Origin: Platanthera guangdongensis
Taxonomy: Eukaryota > Streptophyta > Magnoliopsida > Asparagales > Orchidaceae
Assembly (NCBI GenBank): GCA_039583875.1
Contig: CM077164.1
Location: 70,649,628-70,713,627 of the forward strand
Reading direction: 5' to 3'
DNA length: 64,000 bases
Both the position numbers and the translations under genes were made by a program. Positions 22,134-35,008 of the stretch are shown here, piece after piece; the first letter of the stretch is position 1; each line of letters begins with the position of its first letter. The notes beneath the pieces were generated by a model. That model searched no databases. It was not told the DNA's origin and worked only from the letters and a program-made list of their open reading frames with translations.

Positions 22134-25100
22134 TGTAAGACCCCCCTCCCCCTTACCAAGGAGGGATACCAGATCTTATGCCCAGAACCGCCGTCTTACG
22201 GTGGCAGTAACTCACGGGTTAGTCGACACCGCAACACGCCGATTCTGCCGGCTAGTACGATCATTTAACCTGTAGGCCAATATGAGAAGAAAGAAGTAAA
22301 ACTGTATATGTAAAACCATCAGTCCACAAGCCACATGGTACAATCATATAAATGAAATGAAAAGTACATCACAATAGTCCACAATAGAGTACAAATGAAA
22401 GAGTAAAAAGGGCTTATGCCCAGTACATCAAAATCACTCTCTCTCAAAATAATAAATGCGGAAGCTAAACTAGAACATCAGATCTCGTCCCACCTGAGGA
22501 CGCACAGTAGTGGTAGTAGCTTGCTGAAGCGGTGTCTGCTCCTCATGTCCTGCCTCCTCGACATGCTGGTGCTCCATCTCCACGGGCTACTAAAAATAGT
22601 TGGTCACCGACCATTAGTCAAAAAGACTAAGTCGTTTTCTCCGCACCTCGCCCCGCAGCTCCTAGGCACCGAGCGGGAGGACGAAGCGGAGGACAACAAA
22701 GGGGTAGCAAAGTGGAAGCAGGTGACAATATCTAACTAGAGTTGTAATAAGTAATGTAGTTCTACTCTAGCAGTTCTAAGTACGGTACAAGTAATAAGTA
22801 AGAGTAGTGCAGTAAAGGAAAGTAAAGAACAGTAATATGAACAAGTAAATAAACTAAACTACCACTATGCTATCATCACAAACGTACCCTAACTTATATA
22901 AATGCCCATACAAATATATAAGTTAGGGTTTCTAGGAATTTTAACTTATCATATAAAAGAGCTCATACTAATTTATATGATAAGGATCTATGAAGCGTAT
23001 GACCTAATATGAATGAATGATATGATGCAATTTTATGCGCAGGCAAGTGTAACTCACACACAACGACTCTGTGATCACAGACCTTTAGTTCCCATTTTTT
23101 GAGAGCTAGCATCACTCTCGGGTACCACCGCTGTGGCTACGGCAGCAGCGGAGCGGGCATCTCCGCTTCTAGACCGGTATGCACACTACCAAGCCTTAGA
23201 ACCCTCTCATACGCCTCTGTACACATCCAAGGTGCACTCTAGAGTCTCGCGTACGTACTTTGCTGACAAACCCATCAGTCTTGTTGGGTCGGATGTGTGT
23301 TGTCGGGGATCGTCCTCCAGACCGCAGTGTAAAACAACCCACTGGCCCCTCTAACTCTCACAACCGCCTGGTGCACCGTACTGTCATCGGTGTGACGAAC
23401 GGCCAGTACTGCATGCCCCGTCACGATATTTATGCATATGCAAGTAATTCATACCGAGCCTCCCGCTCGCAGGACCAAACCTGTCCTGAATCCCTCAACC
23501 CAAACCTGGGTGAGAACGCACATTAGTGCCTTTATACCAACTTCCCCAAACCCCAAAACGGGTGAGATCGCACATTAGTGCCTTTATACCAACTCCCTCA
23601 AACCCCATACGGGTGAGCATATACCATGAATCTCTCCAGCCCTAGACAGGCGAGAAGGTACAACAATGTCCTAACCTATTAAACTACTCTTGTCTACGGG
23701 TTATTATACTTAGAGATTTAAGGTTAATCCCAGTACTGCCCCCGGTATTCCCTGTGAAGGGCTCTCAAGGGGCACTAGGAACTGTGTTGGGATTACGCCC
23801 AGCGTTCCCTTTCGCAAGGATACTTATTTTAGTTGATGGCTATCCATGTATCTCCCCAGCTCTCCTTATTGCTCTAGTTCAACCCTAGTGATTTAAGGTG
23901 TTACCGGGAAGCCGACGGTCTTCCGCCGACCCCCACTCTAGTTGCTAACTAAGACTTGCACTCCTGATCCCTCACTAAGACAACTCTACCCACCAAGGTT
24001 ACTCATGTTGAACTCTCTTATTTCTGCCGATAAACAATCCCCTGGTAACCCCTAAGGCAAGACCTATTTGTGTTATATGCAGACCATGTCCTATGGTTAC
24101 CCTAAAAATGCGATCTTCCAAACCTTAAGACATCTTGCCTCTAAATATTTATCCTAGGGTGGTATGGACTAAGAGAAACTACCCTATGAATTCTCATAAT
24201 TTTTCTTGGCCAATTAGTCCTTTAATTAAATCTTTTAATTTAACCACTAGGTCACTTTACACATGAAGTACTATGATTTAGCATCCTCTGACCTAGGCAA
24301 TTTTTCCTGAGATGTATATTGATAAAATATTGCTGCCTACAGAGTTTCATAATTTTCCTTTAATTATTTATTCCCATTTCCTATTTAATATCAAATTCAC
24401 ACAAATTCCATTTTCCAAATGAAGTATAGGCATTATGTAATCAAAAATTCCAGGAAAATTATAGAACTTTTAGAACACTAATTTATGACTATTGGCAGAG
24501 TATCATCAACATTTATTGTGTGATGGCCTATAAAATTCCATTATAACATATTTACAAAAAATGCCATTGTATTAATTTAACAACTAACAATGCATCCATT
24601 AATTCTACGAAATTCATATAAAACTAATATTATCCTTTTATAGCAGTAGAATAAATTCCAAATTTTTCTGAAGTACATATCCATCATTTCATGAATTAAA
24701 TAAGATAAGGGTAAAATGGGCAATTTAAGATATCTAATCCAAAAGTTCTTCAAAACAGAGGGATCATATTTTTCCTAAGTCAAATGTGACATTATCTATG
24801 CCTTGGCAAAATTTTAGGATTTGTGCTTGAGGAAAGCCTATTATCCAATTTTATTTCCAAAATAGCTATATTTAAAGTAAATTCCAATAAATGGAATTTT
24901 TGATTCCAAAAATTCCATGATTAATTTGAGGGATGAAATTTACCCTAATGAACCACTGTAAATAATTTCAAGACCTTTGCATGTCACCATTGGGCTAAAT
25001 ACACTATATTTGCATTTTTGCTAATTGCACACCAAGGCATAACATAAGCTAACACATGCAAGTGGATTCTCCAACATGCAGTGAACCCAAAGTGCTGAAA

Positions 25101-26895
25101 ATTTTATCATGCACCAAGGATGTCCCCACTGACCTACCACCAAGATTTGGGACCATGGGGAGGTGTAGAACTCCTTATATTCCATTTATTTGTATTTTGA
25201 TATTTTGGCAAAAACTATAGGAAAATTTTCTCTAAAAATTCCTAAATTTTGGCAGGGGCTAAGTATGCCCTAATCACGCATGTGCCCAAAATTTGGGACC
25301 ATGGTGACTAATGTTTTGACCTGGGCATCCAATTTAATTTCTGCCCTACTCTAGGACCAGTCCTAGGAGAAATGTCCTACAGGACTGTACACTACACCAT
25401 ATCACATGTTTAGGGTGGCAAATTAAAGATAAGACCCTTGGATACAATTTTCATTAAGAGGCTAAGTTCTGGAAATGCCTCTAAGAGGCCTAAAATTAAC
25501 ATGCAAGGTGGCTGTAATAATGTGACAGAATTTTCATTTCATTTCATTAAAACTATAATAAAATAATTTGATTTTTAAATAAAAGCCGCACGAATCTTAA
25601 AGCACGTTTTAACGGCATCCGTTTATCTCCTTCCTCCAGCCAACGGCAGGGATTGAATCTGGCTAGAGCATCTTTGCTGGCTGTTTCCGACCAGCTGAGG
25701 CGGCGCCACCCCCGGCCAACGGTGCCATCACCTTCACGGTGGTGGTGGCTATCGTTTCCCGGTGATGGGGCGGCGGGAGACGGCGGCGACGGCGATCCCG
25801 AGTGGTTAAGAAAGCTTGGAAAAATCTCTCATTTCTCCCATGGCATCGGGCTCAATGGAGCCCGATATCTCCCCTAGTTGATCTAGGATTCTAGTACGGG
25901 TAGAGGTGAAGTGAAACAGACCTGTATGGCGGCGCGGCGACGAGTTTGGCGGCGGGTGGCCATTCCCGACCTTGCTCCGGAGAAATTTCTTGGATTCATG
26001 GTTCCTGCACCGTTTCCTTCGATCCAGTAGTCGATTTCTACTCGCCTGAGCTCACTAAAGCTAATGGAGGGGGTGAATTGGGCTGAGGTGGACTATATGT
26101 GGAGTTAACTCCAAAGTGAGCTCGGTTTGAGCTTTGGAGGCTTCACCCATGGTGCCATGTGGCCACCATGCTCCAAATTCTTCTGGAATTGTCTGAGTAG
26201 GCCGGCCAGTATGTTTAGGCAACTGGACAGCAGCTGCATGTGTGGCCATGTGGCCATCCTTCCCTTCATTTCCCTTTTCTCTCTCCTCTTCTTCTCCAAA
26301 TTCCTTTTCTACCCCTTTGCATGTATTATCTTTCCTGATCTTGGGGGTTATGAGTTGTCTTTGACCACTTAGGTTGGGCTTGGGCTGATTTGGATGGGCT
26401 TAGCCCAATGGGATTGGGCTTGGCCTTCATTTTCTCTCTTTAGGCCTTATATTGACCAAATTGACTTTTAGGGTTGACTTGGTCAACCATGGTGGGTGGA
26501 CTGACCCTACTTGGTGGAAATGGGTCTAGTGGCACCACCCAACTTGGGTTGGGTCAAGGGGGTGCCCTACTTAGGCTAATTGGGCTTATGAGTGTGGGTT
26601 TGACCAAATTAAGCCCAAGGTTGACTTTGGTCAATTGGGGTCAAAGTGTTGACCTAGTGACATGCCCTAGGGTCCACTTAGATTGTTTTTAGGGTTAGGG
26701 CAATGTGGTGGGGTCATGGTGTGGCTAGGGTCCCTATTTAGGCTAGTTTGACCTAGTTTGACTTTGGTCCTATAGTGGGCTCCACATGGCTACCACCCAC
26801 TACCTAGGGTCAAACCTAGTTGGTCTCCTTAAATCTCACCCCATGCCTAACCCAATCTAAGTTGAGGGGGTCCAGAAGTAACATGGGATGTTACA
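22134..26895 (-). repeat. Element B 5' LTR, 4.76 kb
   Basis: Minus-strand ends TGTAACATCCC...GGTCTTACA. It is homologous in reverse to the element C LTR at 46508-50518, over about 22134-26230. It contains small palindromic blocks around 22870-22990, GC-rich leader-like sequence at 25630-26040 and no credible gene; the short open frames are chance. Confidence 0.88.
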
Positions 26896-29800
26896 GGTGA
26901 CCTTAAGGAGAAAAGGGCAGACAGAAGTCAAATTTGAGGGCCTTTGTGGAGTGGCCTGTTCCCTGATTTCGGCCATGCAGTTGGTGCGGGCGGTTAACCA
27001 GGGTGGTGTAGCGCTTGTAGCGTTATTGGAGGTTCGTCTCTCCCAGCTGTCTATTGATGAAGTGCCCGTGGTGGCAGAGTTCAAGGATGTGTTTCCGGAA
27101 GAACTTCCTGGAGCGCCTCCTCGGAGGGAGATCGATTTCTCGATCGAGTTAGTGCCGGAGGCTAGGCCGGTGTCACGTCCTCCATTTAGGATGGCACCAA
27201 AGGAGTTGGCTGAACTTAAAGTACAGTTGCAGGAATTGTTGGAGCAAGGGTATATCAGACCCAGTTCTTCACCGTGGAGTGCGCCGGTGTTGTTTGTAAA
27301 GAAGAAAGACGGTAGCATGCGGCTATGCATTGACTACCGAGAGCTGAATAAATTGACCGTCAAGAATAAGTATCTGATTCCTCGGATAGATGACTTGTTC
27401 GACCAATTGGTAGGGTCAGTGGTGTATTCAAAATTGGACTTGAAGTCAGGCTATTATCAGTTGCGAATTCGGGATGAGGACATACCCAAGACTGCCTTTG
27501 GTACAAGGTATGGACACTTTGAGTTTACGGTGATGCCGTTCGGGCTGACGAACGCACCATCTGTGTTCATGGATCTTATGAATCGGGTATTTCGGGAATA
27601 CTTGGATTCTTTTGTGGTTGTCTTCATTGATGACATTTTGGTGTATTCCAAATCGCAAGTGGAGCATGAGACCCACTTGAGAGTGGTTCTGCAAGTGTTG
27701 AGGGAGAATGAGTTGTATGCAAAATTCTCCAAATGCGAGTTCTGGTTGGAGAAGGTGGCATTTTTGGGTCACGTGATTAGTGGGGAAGGGGTGGCAGTGG
27801 ACCCAACAAAAGTTGAAGCCATTAGAGATTGGCCGGTTTTGAGGACCGTGGCGGAGGTCCGAAGTTTTCTTGGACTAGCCGGGTATTACAGAAGGTTCGT
27901 GGAGAATTTTTCGCGGATAGCTCTACCACTCACCTCACTCACACGTAAAGATCATAAGTTTGTGTGGACTCAAGAGTGTAGCCAAGCATTTGAGGCACTG
28001 AAGGAGAGACTAATGGCGGCTCCAATCCTAAGTCTACCGCAAGGGACCGAGGGATTTCAGATCTTCAGTGACGCATCAGGATGCGGCTTGGGTTGCGTTT
28101 TGGTGCAACATGGGAAGGTGATAGCTTTTGGGTCTAGACAGTTGAAGCCCCATGAGAGGAATTACCCCGTCCACGACTTGGAGTTGGCGGCGGTAATCTT
28201 TGCGTTGAAAATATGGCGGCATTATGTTTATGGTGCAAAGGTGGAGATCTTCACGGATCACAAAAGCTTGAAGTATCTCTTGGATCAAAAGGACTTGAAC
28301 ATGCGGCAACGCAGGTGGGTTGAGTTTCTTGGAGACTATGAAGTGGCAATTCAGTATACGCCAGGTAAAGCCAATGTGGTGGCTGATGCCTTGAGTAGGA
28401 AGTACTCAGGATAAGGGAATTGGATCGAAGCTCATGATGAGCGGTTGGTGCGGGAATGGGAGTCCCTTGGTTTGGAATGTGTTGCAAGAGGCGAGTCCAG
28501 CGAGGCTCGGTTGAACTGGATTGAGGTGCAGAACGACTTGTCCGATCGCATTCGGGAAGCGACTCAGTTGGATGTGGAGTTTCAACCTTTTGTGTTGGAG
28601 GCTCAAACGGGCGAGAGCAGCGCCTGGGAGATGATTGATGGGATTCTGAGGAAGGACGGAAGGGTTTGTATACCGCAGTTCGGCAAACTCCGTGAGGAGT
28701 TGATGTTTGAGGCTCACTTCACAAAGTACTCCATTCACCCGGGCAGTACAAAGATGTACTTGGATATGAAGAAATCCTTTTGGTGGCCGGGGCTGAAGCG
28801 GGACGTAGCTTTGTACGTGAATCGTTGCCAAACTTGTGCCTTGGTGAAGACCGAATGTCAGAAGCCGGGCGGGTTCCTGAAGCCCCTTCCAATCCCTGAA
28901 TGGAAATTTGATGACATCTCCATGGACTTTGTGCATGGTTTGCCTAGATCGCAGCAGGGTAATGATGCTATTTGGGTGATCGTAGATCGCCTAACCAAGG
29001 TGGCTCACTTTATCCCAAACCGGAAAGAGGACAGCGTGGAGAAGCTGGTGGAGTTGTATGTTCGCAACATTGTGCGACTGCACGGAATTCCTAAGAGCAT
29101 AGTCAGTGATCGAGATGGACGGTTTACGTCCAAGGACTGGAGATTGGTTCAGAAGAGCTTGGGCACGAAGCTAAAGTTCAGTACGACGTTTCATCCTTAA
29201 ACTGATGGGCAAACGGAGAGAACGAACCGTACCATGGAGGATATGCTGAGAATGTGTGTTCTTGACTTCGACAAAAAGTGGGAGGATCACCTCTTCATGG
29301 TGGAATTCGCATACAACAACAGTTTTCAAGCAAGTATAAAAATGGCGCCATACGAAGCTTTGTATGGGAGGCGGTGTCGAACACCAATGTCTTGGGCAGA
29401 GGCGGGAGACACCAAAATTTTGGGAAAAGAGGTAGTAGTGGATGCTTGTGAGTTGGTACGGACCATTCAAGAGCGTATGAAGGTGGCGCAAGACCGACAA
29501 GCAAAATACTTTAATGCTCGTCACCGGAAGTTGGAGTTTGCGGTAGGTGATTGAGTCTATTTGAAGATCAAACCGTTCAAAGACGTCTCACGGATTCGCC
29601 GACTCAAGAAGTTGAGTCCAAGGTTTTTGGGGCCTTTTGAAGTTATTGAACGGGTGGGAGAAGCAGCCTATCGGTTGGCGTTGTCCGCGGAGCTGAGTGG
29701 GTTGCATGACGTATTCCACGTCTCCGTTTTGAGGAAAGCCTTGGTGGAGGCTAGCGTGGTGATTGAGGTGACATCGGTGCCGATTGAGGAAGACTTGAGG

Positions 29801-29974
29801 ACGCGAGTCCTCCCAATTGCTATAGAGGATTCGGAGACTCGGCAGTTGCGGAGTAAAGAAGTTAAACTCGTGAAAGTTCGTTGGGACAACTGCGGTCGTG
29901 AGGAGTTCTCTTGGGAGCGAGAACAGGCCATGCTAGAAGATTATCCAGAACTCTTCTTGTCAGGTACAATTTAA
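26896..29974 (+). pseudogene. Element D pol (RT, RNase H, integrase, chromodomain), three stops
   Basis: One frame throughout, interrupted at 28412-28414 (TAA), 29198-29200 (TAA) and 29552-29554 (TGA). It begins with the VTLRRKGQ end of the protease/linker, then [12 protein letters not shown], reverse transcriptase ([10 protein letters not shown]), RNase H ([10 protein letters not shown], then [10 protein letters not shown]), an integrase HHCC finger (CQTCALVK), the DDE core ([27 protein letters not shown]) and a chromodomain-like tail (KLVKVRWDNCGREEFSWE). The TAA at 29198 replaces the Gln of the HPQTDGQTE motif, and the TGA at 29552 the Arg or similar residue of VGDxVYLKI. The apparent start ATG at 26888 belongs to element B's LTR, not to D. 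Confidence 0.9.
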
Positions 29975-29996
29975 GTTTTGTACCCTTTTGATTTGA

Positions 29997-30032
29997 AATT
30001 TCGGGACGAAATTCTGTTAAGTGGGGGAGAGT
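29997..30032 (+). promoter_or_regulatory. Element D palindromic box and polypurine tract
   Basis: AATTTCGGGACGAAATT (29997-30013) is followed by AAGTGGGGGAGAG (30019-30031), a purine tract directly before the TGTAACACC start of the 3' LTR. Confidence 0.85.
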
Positions 30033-31299
30033 TGTAACACCCCAGTTTTGCAAGAGGGTCAGTCTGCAGTTCTGGAAATTTTTGGGTTTCTGGCAGGAGG
30101 CACACGGCCTGCGACACGGGCGTGTCGCAGGGCGTGTCGAGGCCGTGTCGACACTCGACCCAAGTGTCAACACTTTCGCTCGACAATGTGTCGAGAGTAG
30201 GGCACACGGCCTGCGACACGGGCGTGTCGCAGGGCGTGTCGAGGCTGTGTCGACACTCGGCCCAAGTGTCGACACTTTCGCTCGTCGAGTGTCGAGACTG
30301 GGGTACACGGCCTGTGACACGGGCGTGTCACAGGGCGTGTCCCGCTTGGTCGACGATCTTCGCTCGACATTTTTCCGAGGTGTCGACACAAAGCCTGTCG
30401 ACGGGTGTCGAGACTTGGCACACGGCTTGGGACACGGGCGTGTCCCAGGCCGTGTCACCCTCTCGGGTTGATTTCGGGGCCGTGTCGATGGAGGCACACG
30501 GCTGGCCACACGGCCGTGTCACTGGGGACACGGGCGTGTCGGATTGAACACGGGCGTATCGGATACCCGTGTGCTGTTCCAGGTGCGTCGATTTGAGACG
30601 GCGAATGAGACACACGACCCTGTACACGGGCGTGTGCCAGGCCGTGTTCGGCCCAGGTCTTTTATTTTCCAGGCGGATCGTGGCCATTCTTTCCCAGATT
30701 TCAGGATCTGACGGTTCAGGACTGTTCTTGGGGAGTTAAGTCCGAGAATAGGGTTGAAAACCCTCATTCTTCTCCAAGCTTTCTCTTGCTAAAGATCTAG
30801 AGAGAAGTGAGATCAAGGAAGAAGGAGAAGGAGAGTTTGGGCTGTAGGAGGGGTTTCGGTGCTCCAAATCGCGAGCCGAGTCCGGATCCGTGAAGCTTAG
30901 ATCGTTGCGAAGATTTTCATCCGGCCATTTTGCCATGGCAAGGAAGAGGAGTCGGAAGGTAACGACACCTCTCCTCTCGGTCTTAGGATGCATGTCTTAG
31001 CATCATTTATTTTCCTTCTTTCTAGTTTTTGGGCACCAAACTCTCAAATGAGAGGGGTTTTGGTTTGCCAAGGTTCAAGAGGAACCTCCGAGTTGATTGA
31101 GTCCGTCCCCGACATATTTTTTTTGCATTAGAGATCCGCTCCGTTAGTGGATTAGGCATGGTGGGTGAAGCCGTTGTCGCGACCGTTAGTCCGACTCGGT
31201 GATGTTGCATAAAAACGCTAAGGATTCGTAGAGTTTTCGTTGCGGCAAGATGCCGTTTGTGATGTGGTGATGTTTTCCCCTTTTTCTCGAGTGAGTACG
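30033..31299 (+). repeat. Element D 3' LTR, left part
   Basis: Starts TGTAACACCCC. The LTR is cut at 31299 by element F; the last five bases GTACG are duplicated after F. It contains the CACGGGCGTG-rich palindrome array (30100-30640) and a purine-rich leader-like stretch around 30770-30860. Confidence 0.88.
30100..30645. repeat. Palindrome-rich array in the element D LTR
   Basis: Repeated GACACGGGCGTGTC, CACACGGCC and GTGTCGA blocks in both orientations. Two consecutive longer units (about 30098-30185 and 30200-30290) are near copies. Open frames on both strands here reflect the repeat, not genes. Confidence 0.88.
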
Positions 31300-31343
31300 T
31301 GAAAGTCCACCTAGTGTCAGCTATGTGCACCTAGGGGGGGGGG

Positions 31344-31718
31344 TGTTAGAAAGTAGAGAAAGAAAGCGAAAAGAAGAGAACAAGCCGAATAAACTTTTGA
31401 ATAATCGAAATTTTATTATCCAAAAATGATAACTATTACAAAGGTATGCCCTCCCTTATATAGAATGGAGGAGAGAAGAGAGAATACAAATAAGAGATGT
31501 GGGACTAAAATTTACAAGCTAAGCGGACTGTACAAAGTAAACCGCACAGGCCGCGCGGTTAGACAGAAGGACTAACCGCACGGCTTACAATAAGAGATGC
31601 AGAGAGGTCGCCTGTGAAGATTGCTTAGACCGCCCGGTTTACAAGTCGCCGAGTCAAACCGCCAGACCGCGCGGTCTCTAACCCGCCAAGACAGACCGCC
31701 CGGTCTCCAACTTCAACA
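31344..31718 (-). repeat. Element E 3' LTR
   Basis: Minus-strand ends TGTTGAAGTTGG...CTTTCTAACA. It contains several CCGCGCGGT and CCGCCCGGT near-palindromes. A purine tract (GGGGGAG on the minus strand, 31719-31727) lies directly inside. Confidence 0.93.
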
Positions 31719-31725
31719 CTCCCCC

Positions 31726-34700
31726 TCAAGCTGGAGCATATATATCAATCATGCCCAGCTTGTCGCAAACATGCAGAAACGAGGCGGAGACTGGCTTGGT
31801 AAAGATGTCGGCTAGCTCTTTATCAGATGTGACAAACGGAGTGCAAATCTGTTCTTTTAAAATCTCTTCACGAATGAAATGGTAGTCAACCTCAATGTGC
31901 TTTGTTCTTTCATGGAATACCGGATTTTTGGAGATGTATATGGCGGCCTTGTTATCACAGAACATAGGTAGAGGATGGTTGTACACCTCTCCTAAATCTA
32001 GCATGAGAGCCCGCAACCATTTCAACTCACAAGTGGTTGATGCCATACTGCGATACTCAGCTTCTGCACTGGACCTGGAGACAACAGACTGCTTTTTACT
32101 CTTCCAGCTCACCAGATTTCCCCCAACAAAGGTGCAAAAACCTGAGGTAGACTTGCGATCCCCTTTGTCATCAGCATAACTTGCATCTGAGTAGGCTTCA
32201 ATCCTCAGATGACCATTCTTCTGAAACAGTAATCCTTTCCCAGGCGCTGCTTTGACATATTCCAAGATCCGCAAGGCGGACTGAAGATGACAATCCCTGG
32301 GCGCTTGCATGAATTGACTCACCTTGCCCACAGCATAAGAAATGTCGGGTCTGGTCACTGTGAGATATATGAGCTTACCAACCAGACGCCTGTATCGCGA
32401 ACTATCTGAAAGAAGAGGCGAATCATCTGTCCAGGTTTTGTCCTCCCCAATAGCCATGGGTCATCGGGCAGGTTTAGCTCCAGTCAATCCTGCCTCTTTT
32501 AAAAGATCAAGGGCATACTTACGCTGAGAGAGAACTAAGGAGTCGGGCTTCCGAGAGAGTTCGATCCCCAGAAAGTACTTTGGAGAGCCCATATCTTTAG
32601 TGATCAGATGTTGGCAAAGATGTAGCTTTGTAAGGGCTACCCCTTCCTGGTCATCGCCAGTGAGAAGAATATCATCGACGTATACAGCAAGAACAACCAG
32701 CCCAGAAGGAGTTTTGCGAATAAAGAGAGAGTGATCAGCAGAGCTTCACACAAAACCAACAGCCGCCACAATACCGCTGAACTTGTCAAACCAAGCTCGA
32801 GGACTCTGCTTGAGGCCATAAATTGCCTTCTGCAGCCGGCATACTCGTGTCTCCCCCTGAGCAACATACCCAGGAGGTTGCTCCATGTAAACGGCCTCGT
32901 GAAGATCACCATAAAGGAAGGCATTCTTGACGTCCAGCTGAGAAATTGGCCAATCCCGATTGACGGCCACAGAGAGAAGAACCCGGATTGTGCTGAGACG
33001 AGCCACAGGGGAGAAGGTGTCAAAGTAATCAACCCCATAGGTCTGAGTAAAGCCCTTAGCCACAAGGCGAGCCTTATACCGATCCACAGTGCCGTCTGGG
33101 CTAAATTTGACCACAAAGACCCAGCGACAGCCAACAACATCAGTGCCAAAGGGAGGAGGAACAAGAGTCCAGGTACCCCGCTCAGTGAGGGTCGCCATTT
33201 CCTCATCCATGGCCATCTTCCAGTGAGGAATAGCAAGGGCCTCCTGATAGGAGCGGGGTGTGGCACTAGCAGAGATAGCCAGTGCAAAGGCCCTGCGAGA
33301 AGGAGTAAGACGATCATAGGAAACAACAGCAGCAAGGGGGTGTAAGGTGCACGTCCGCACCCCTTTGCGAAGAGCTATAGGAAGATCCAGGTCAGCCGGG
33401 CCCGCGGCATCCGGAGCATCCGTGGTAGAGAAAGCTGGCCCGGGAGAAGAGAGCGACGGCAGCGGAGAGGAGGGAGAGGGTGGTGGAGAAGGGAGAGAGA
33501 GAGGTGGAGGAAGAGGAGGGGGTGGAGACGGTGTAGTGGTGGAGAGTGTAGGAGGAGACGAGGGAACGAAGGGAATGGCAGGAGAATCAGAAGCTGGGAG
33601 AAGAGGAGAAGAGGCATCCGAGAAGTAGGAGGTATTCTCGAAGAAGGTGACGTCAGCAGAGACGAACTGCTTACGAAGGACGGGATCAAAGCAACAGTAG
33701 CCTTTCTGAGTGGTGGAATACCCCAGAAAGACACATTTGGTGGAGCGAGGGGAGAGCTTATCACGGGTGGCAGAAGGGGCATGCACAAAGGCAGTGCATC
33801 CAAAGATTTGGAGAGGGAGATGAAACGGCTCCTTGCCCGGATACAAAATGGAGAACGGGGTTTGGCCATGGAGAACCGTGGAGGGAATGCGATTGATGAG
33901 GTAGCAGGCAAGGAGAACAGCATAGCCCCAATAGGAGCGAGGAACATGCATCTGGGTCATCAAGGTGCGAGCGACATCGAGCAGGTGTCGGTTTTTTGCG
34001 TTCGGCTACACCATTTTGTTGTGAAGAATAGACACAACTAGTTTGATGAAGAATCCCATTTTGCATGCAGAATGTAGAGAAGTCACGACTGAGATATTCT
34101 GCGGCATTATCAGACCGAAAAACTTTGATAGAAACATCAAACTGAGTTTTGATCATGAGATAGAAGGATGTCCATACAGAGAATAATTCGGAGCGATCTT
34201 TTAACAGATACACCCACGTACAGCGAGAGAAATCATCAATGAACGTGATAAAATAGGAACTACCCCGACCAATGGTAAGAGTAGGAGAAGGACCCCAGAT
34301 GTCGGAGTGGATAAGATCAAACGGACGGGTAGAGCTACGAACATGCTTTGGAGGGAAGGAGGAGCGGTGATGCTTGCCAAGCTGACAGGCCTCACAGTTG
34401 AGCGGAGGACTTTGAGGAGGAAGGTGGGGCAGAAGTTGACGAAGAAGACGGGGAGGAGCATGACCAAGGCGGAGATGCCATTGGAGAAGATCTGTGGAGG
34501 TGGAGGAGAAGGTGGAAAAAGCAGAAATGTTGTCGAGAAAGTATAAGCCGCCACTCTCAGTCCCAGTAGCAATCGTCCGTTGGGAGTCCGGATCCTGAAA
34601 AGAGCAAGAAGTAGAAGTAAATGTGACGGAACACTGTAATTGCTTGCAAAGAGATGTAACAGATAATAAGTTGCACGGGAACTGGGGCACATATAGAGTA

Positions 34701-35008
34701 TCCGCCAAGTGAAGAGACGGGGTGACATGAACTATCCCTGTGCCATGAACTGATGATGAAGAGCCGTCAGCGAGAGTAACTGGGGGCAAGCGAGCATGTT
34801 TTTCTAGGAGAGAGAAACACGGGAGATGGCCGGTCATATGATTCGTAGCACCAGTGTCGATCAGCCATTTGCCCTGAGTAACAACATGTGCACGACCAGA
34901 AGACGTGACAACCGAGGCGAAAGCCATGAAGGGAGGAAGAAGAAACGGCAGCGGTCTCGGTGACAGCACACCAGCGGCACGAAGGGCCACGACCAAGGTG
35001 CAGAGCAC
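31726..35008 (-). pseudogene. Element E pol (protease, integrase, RT, RNase H)
   Basis: It starts near 35008 without a Gag. Protease motif GKWLIDTGATNHMTG, then a gag-pre-integrase region with LHLRLGH and CEACQLGK (HHCC finger), an integrase core ([27 protein letters not shown]), reverse transcriptase ([19 protein letters not shown]) and RNase H (SYADDKGDRKSTSG, then HIEVDYHFIREE). Breaks: an extra T on the plus strand in the run 33992-33997 shifts the frame just after the catalytic Glu motif. In-frame TGA codons at 32746-32748 and 32461-32463 lie in CGA-type positions. Frame and motifs are otherwise intact, so decay is recent. Confidence 0.9.

Larger units (their letters stand above)
17124..26895 (-). 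mobile_element. Element B: Tekay/Del-like Ty3/gypsy retrotransposon
   Basis: Minus-strand chromovirus-type element inserted in the pol gene of element D. It keeps a full 5' LTR (22134-26895), a primer site, gag, pro and pol, but only 118 bp of its 3' LTR (17124-17241, identical to 26778-26895). The missing LTR part and D's 5' half seem to have been lost in one deletion ending at 17124. The same family occurs in opposite orientation as element C. Confidence 0.88.

Noticed and set aside
26888..26895. ATG at 26888 as the start of the element D pol gene
   Set aside because: These bases belong to the end of element B's LTR; the true D sequence starts at 26896.
29862..30687. Several frames of 80-215 residues on both strands in the D LTR
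   Set aside because: Produced by the CACGGGCGTG palindrome array; they lie in an LTR and mirror each other.
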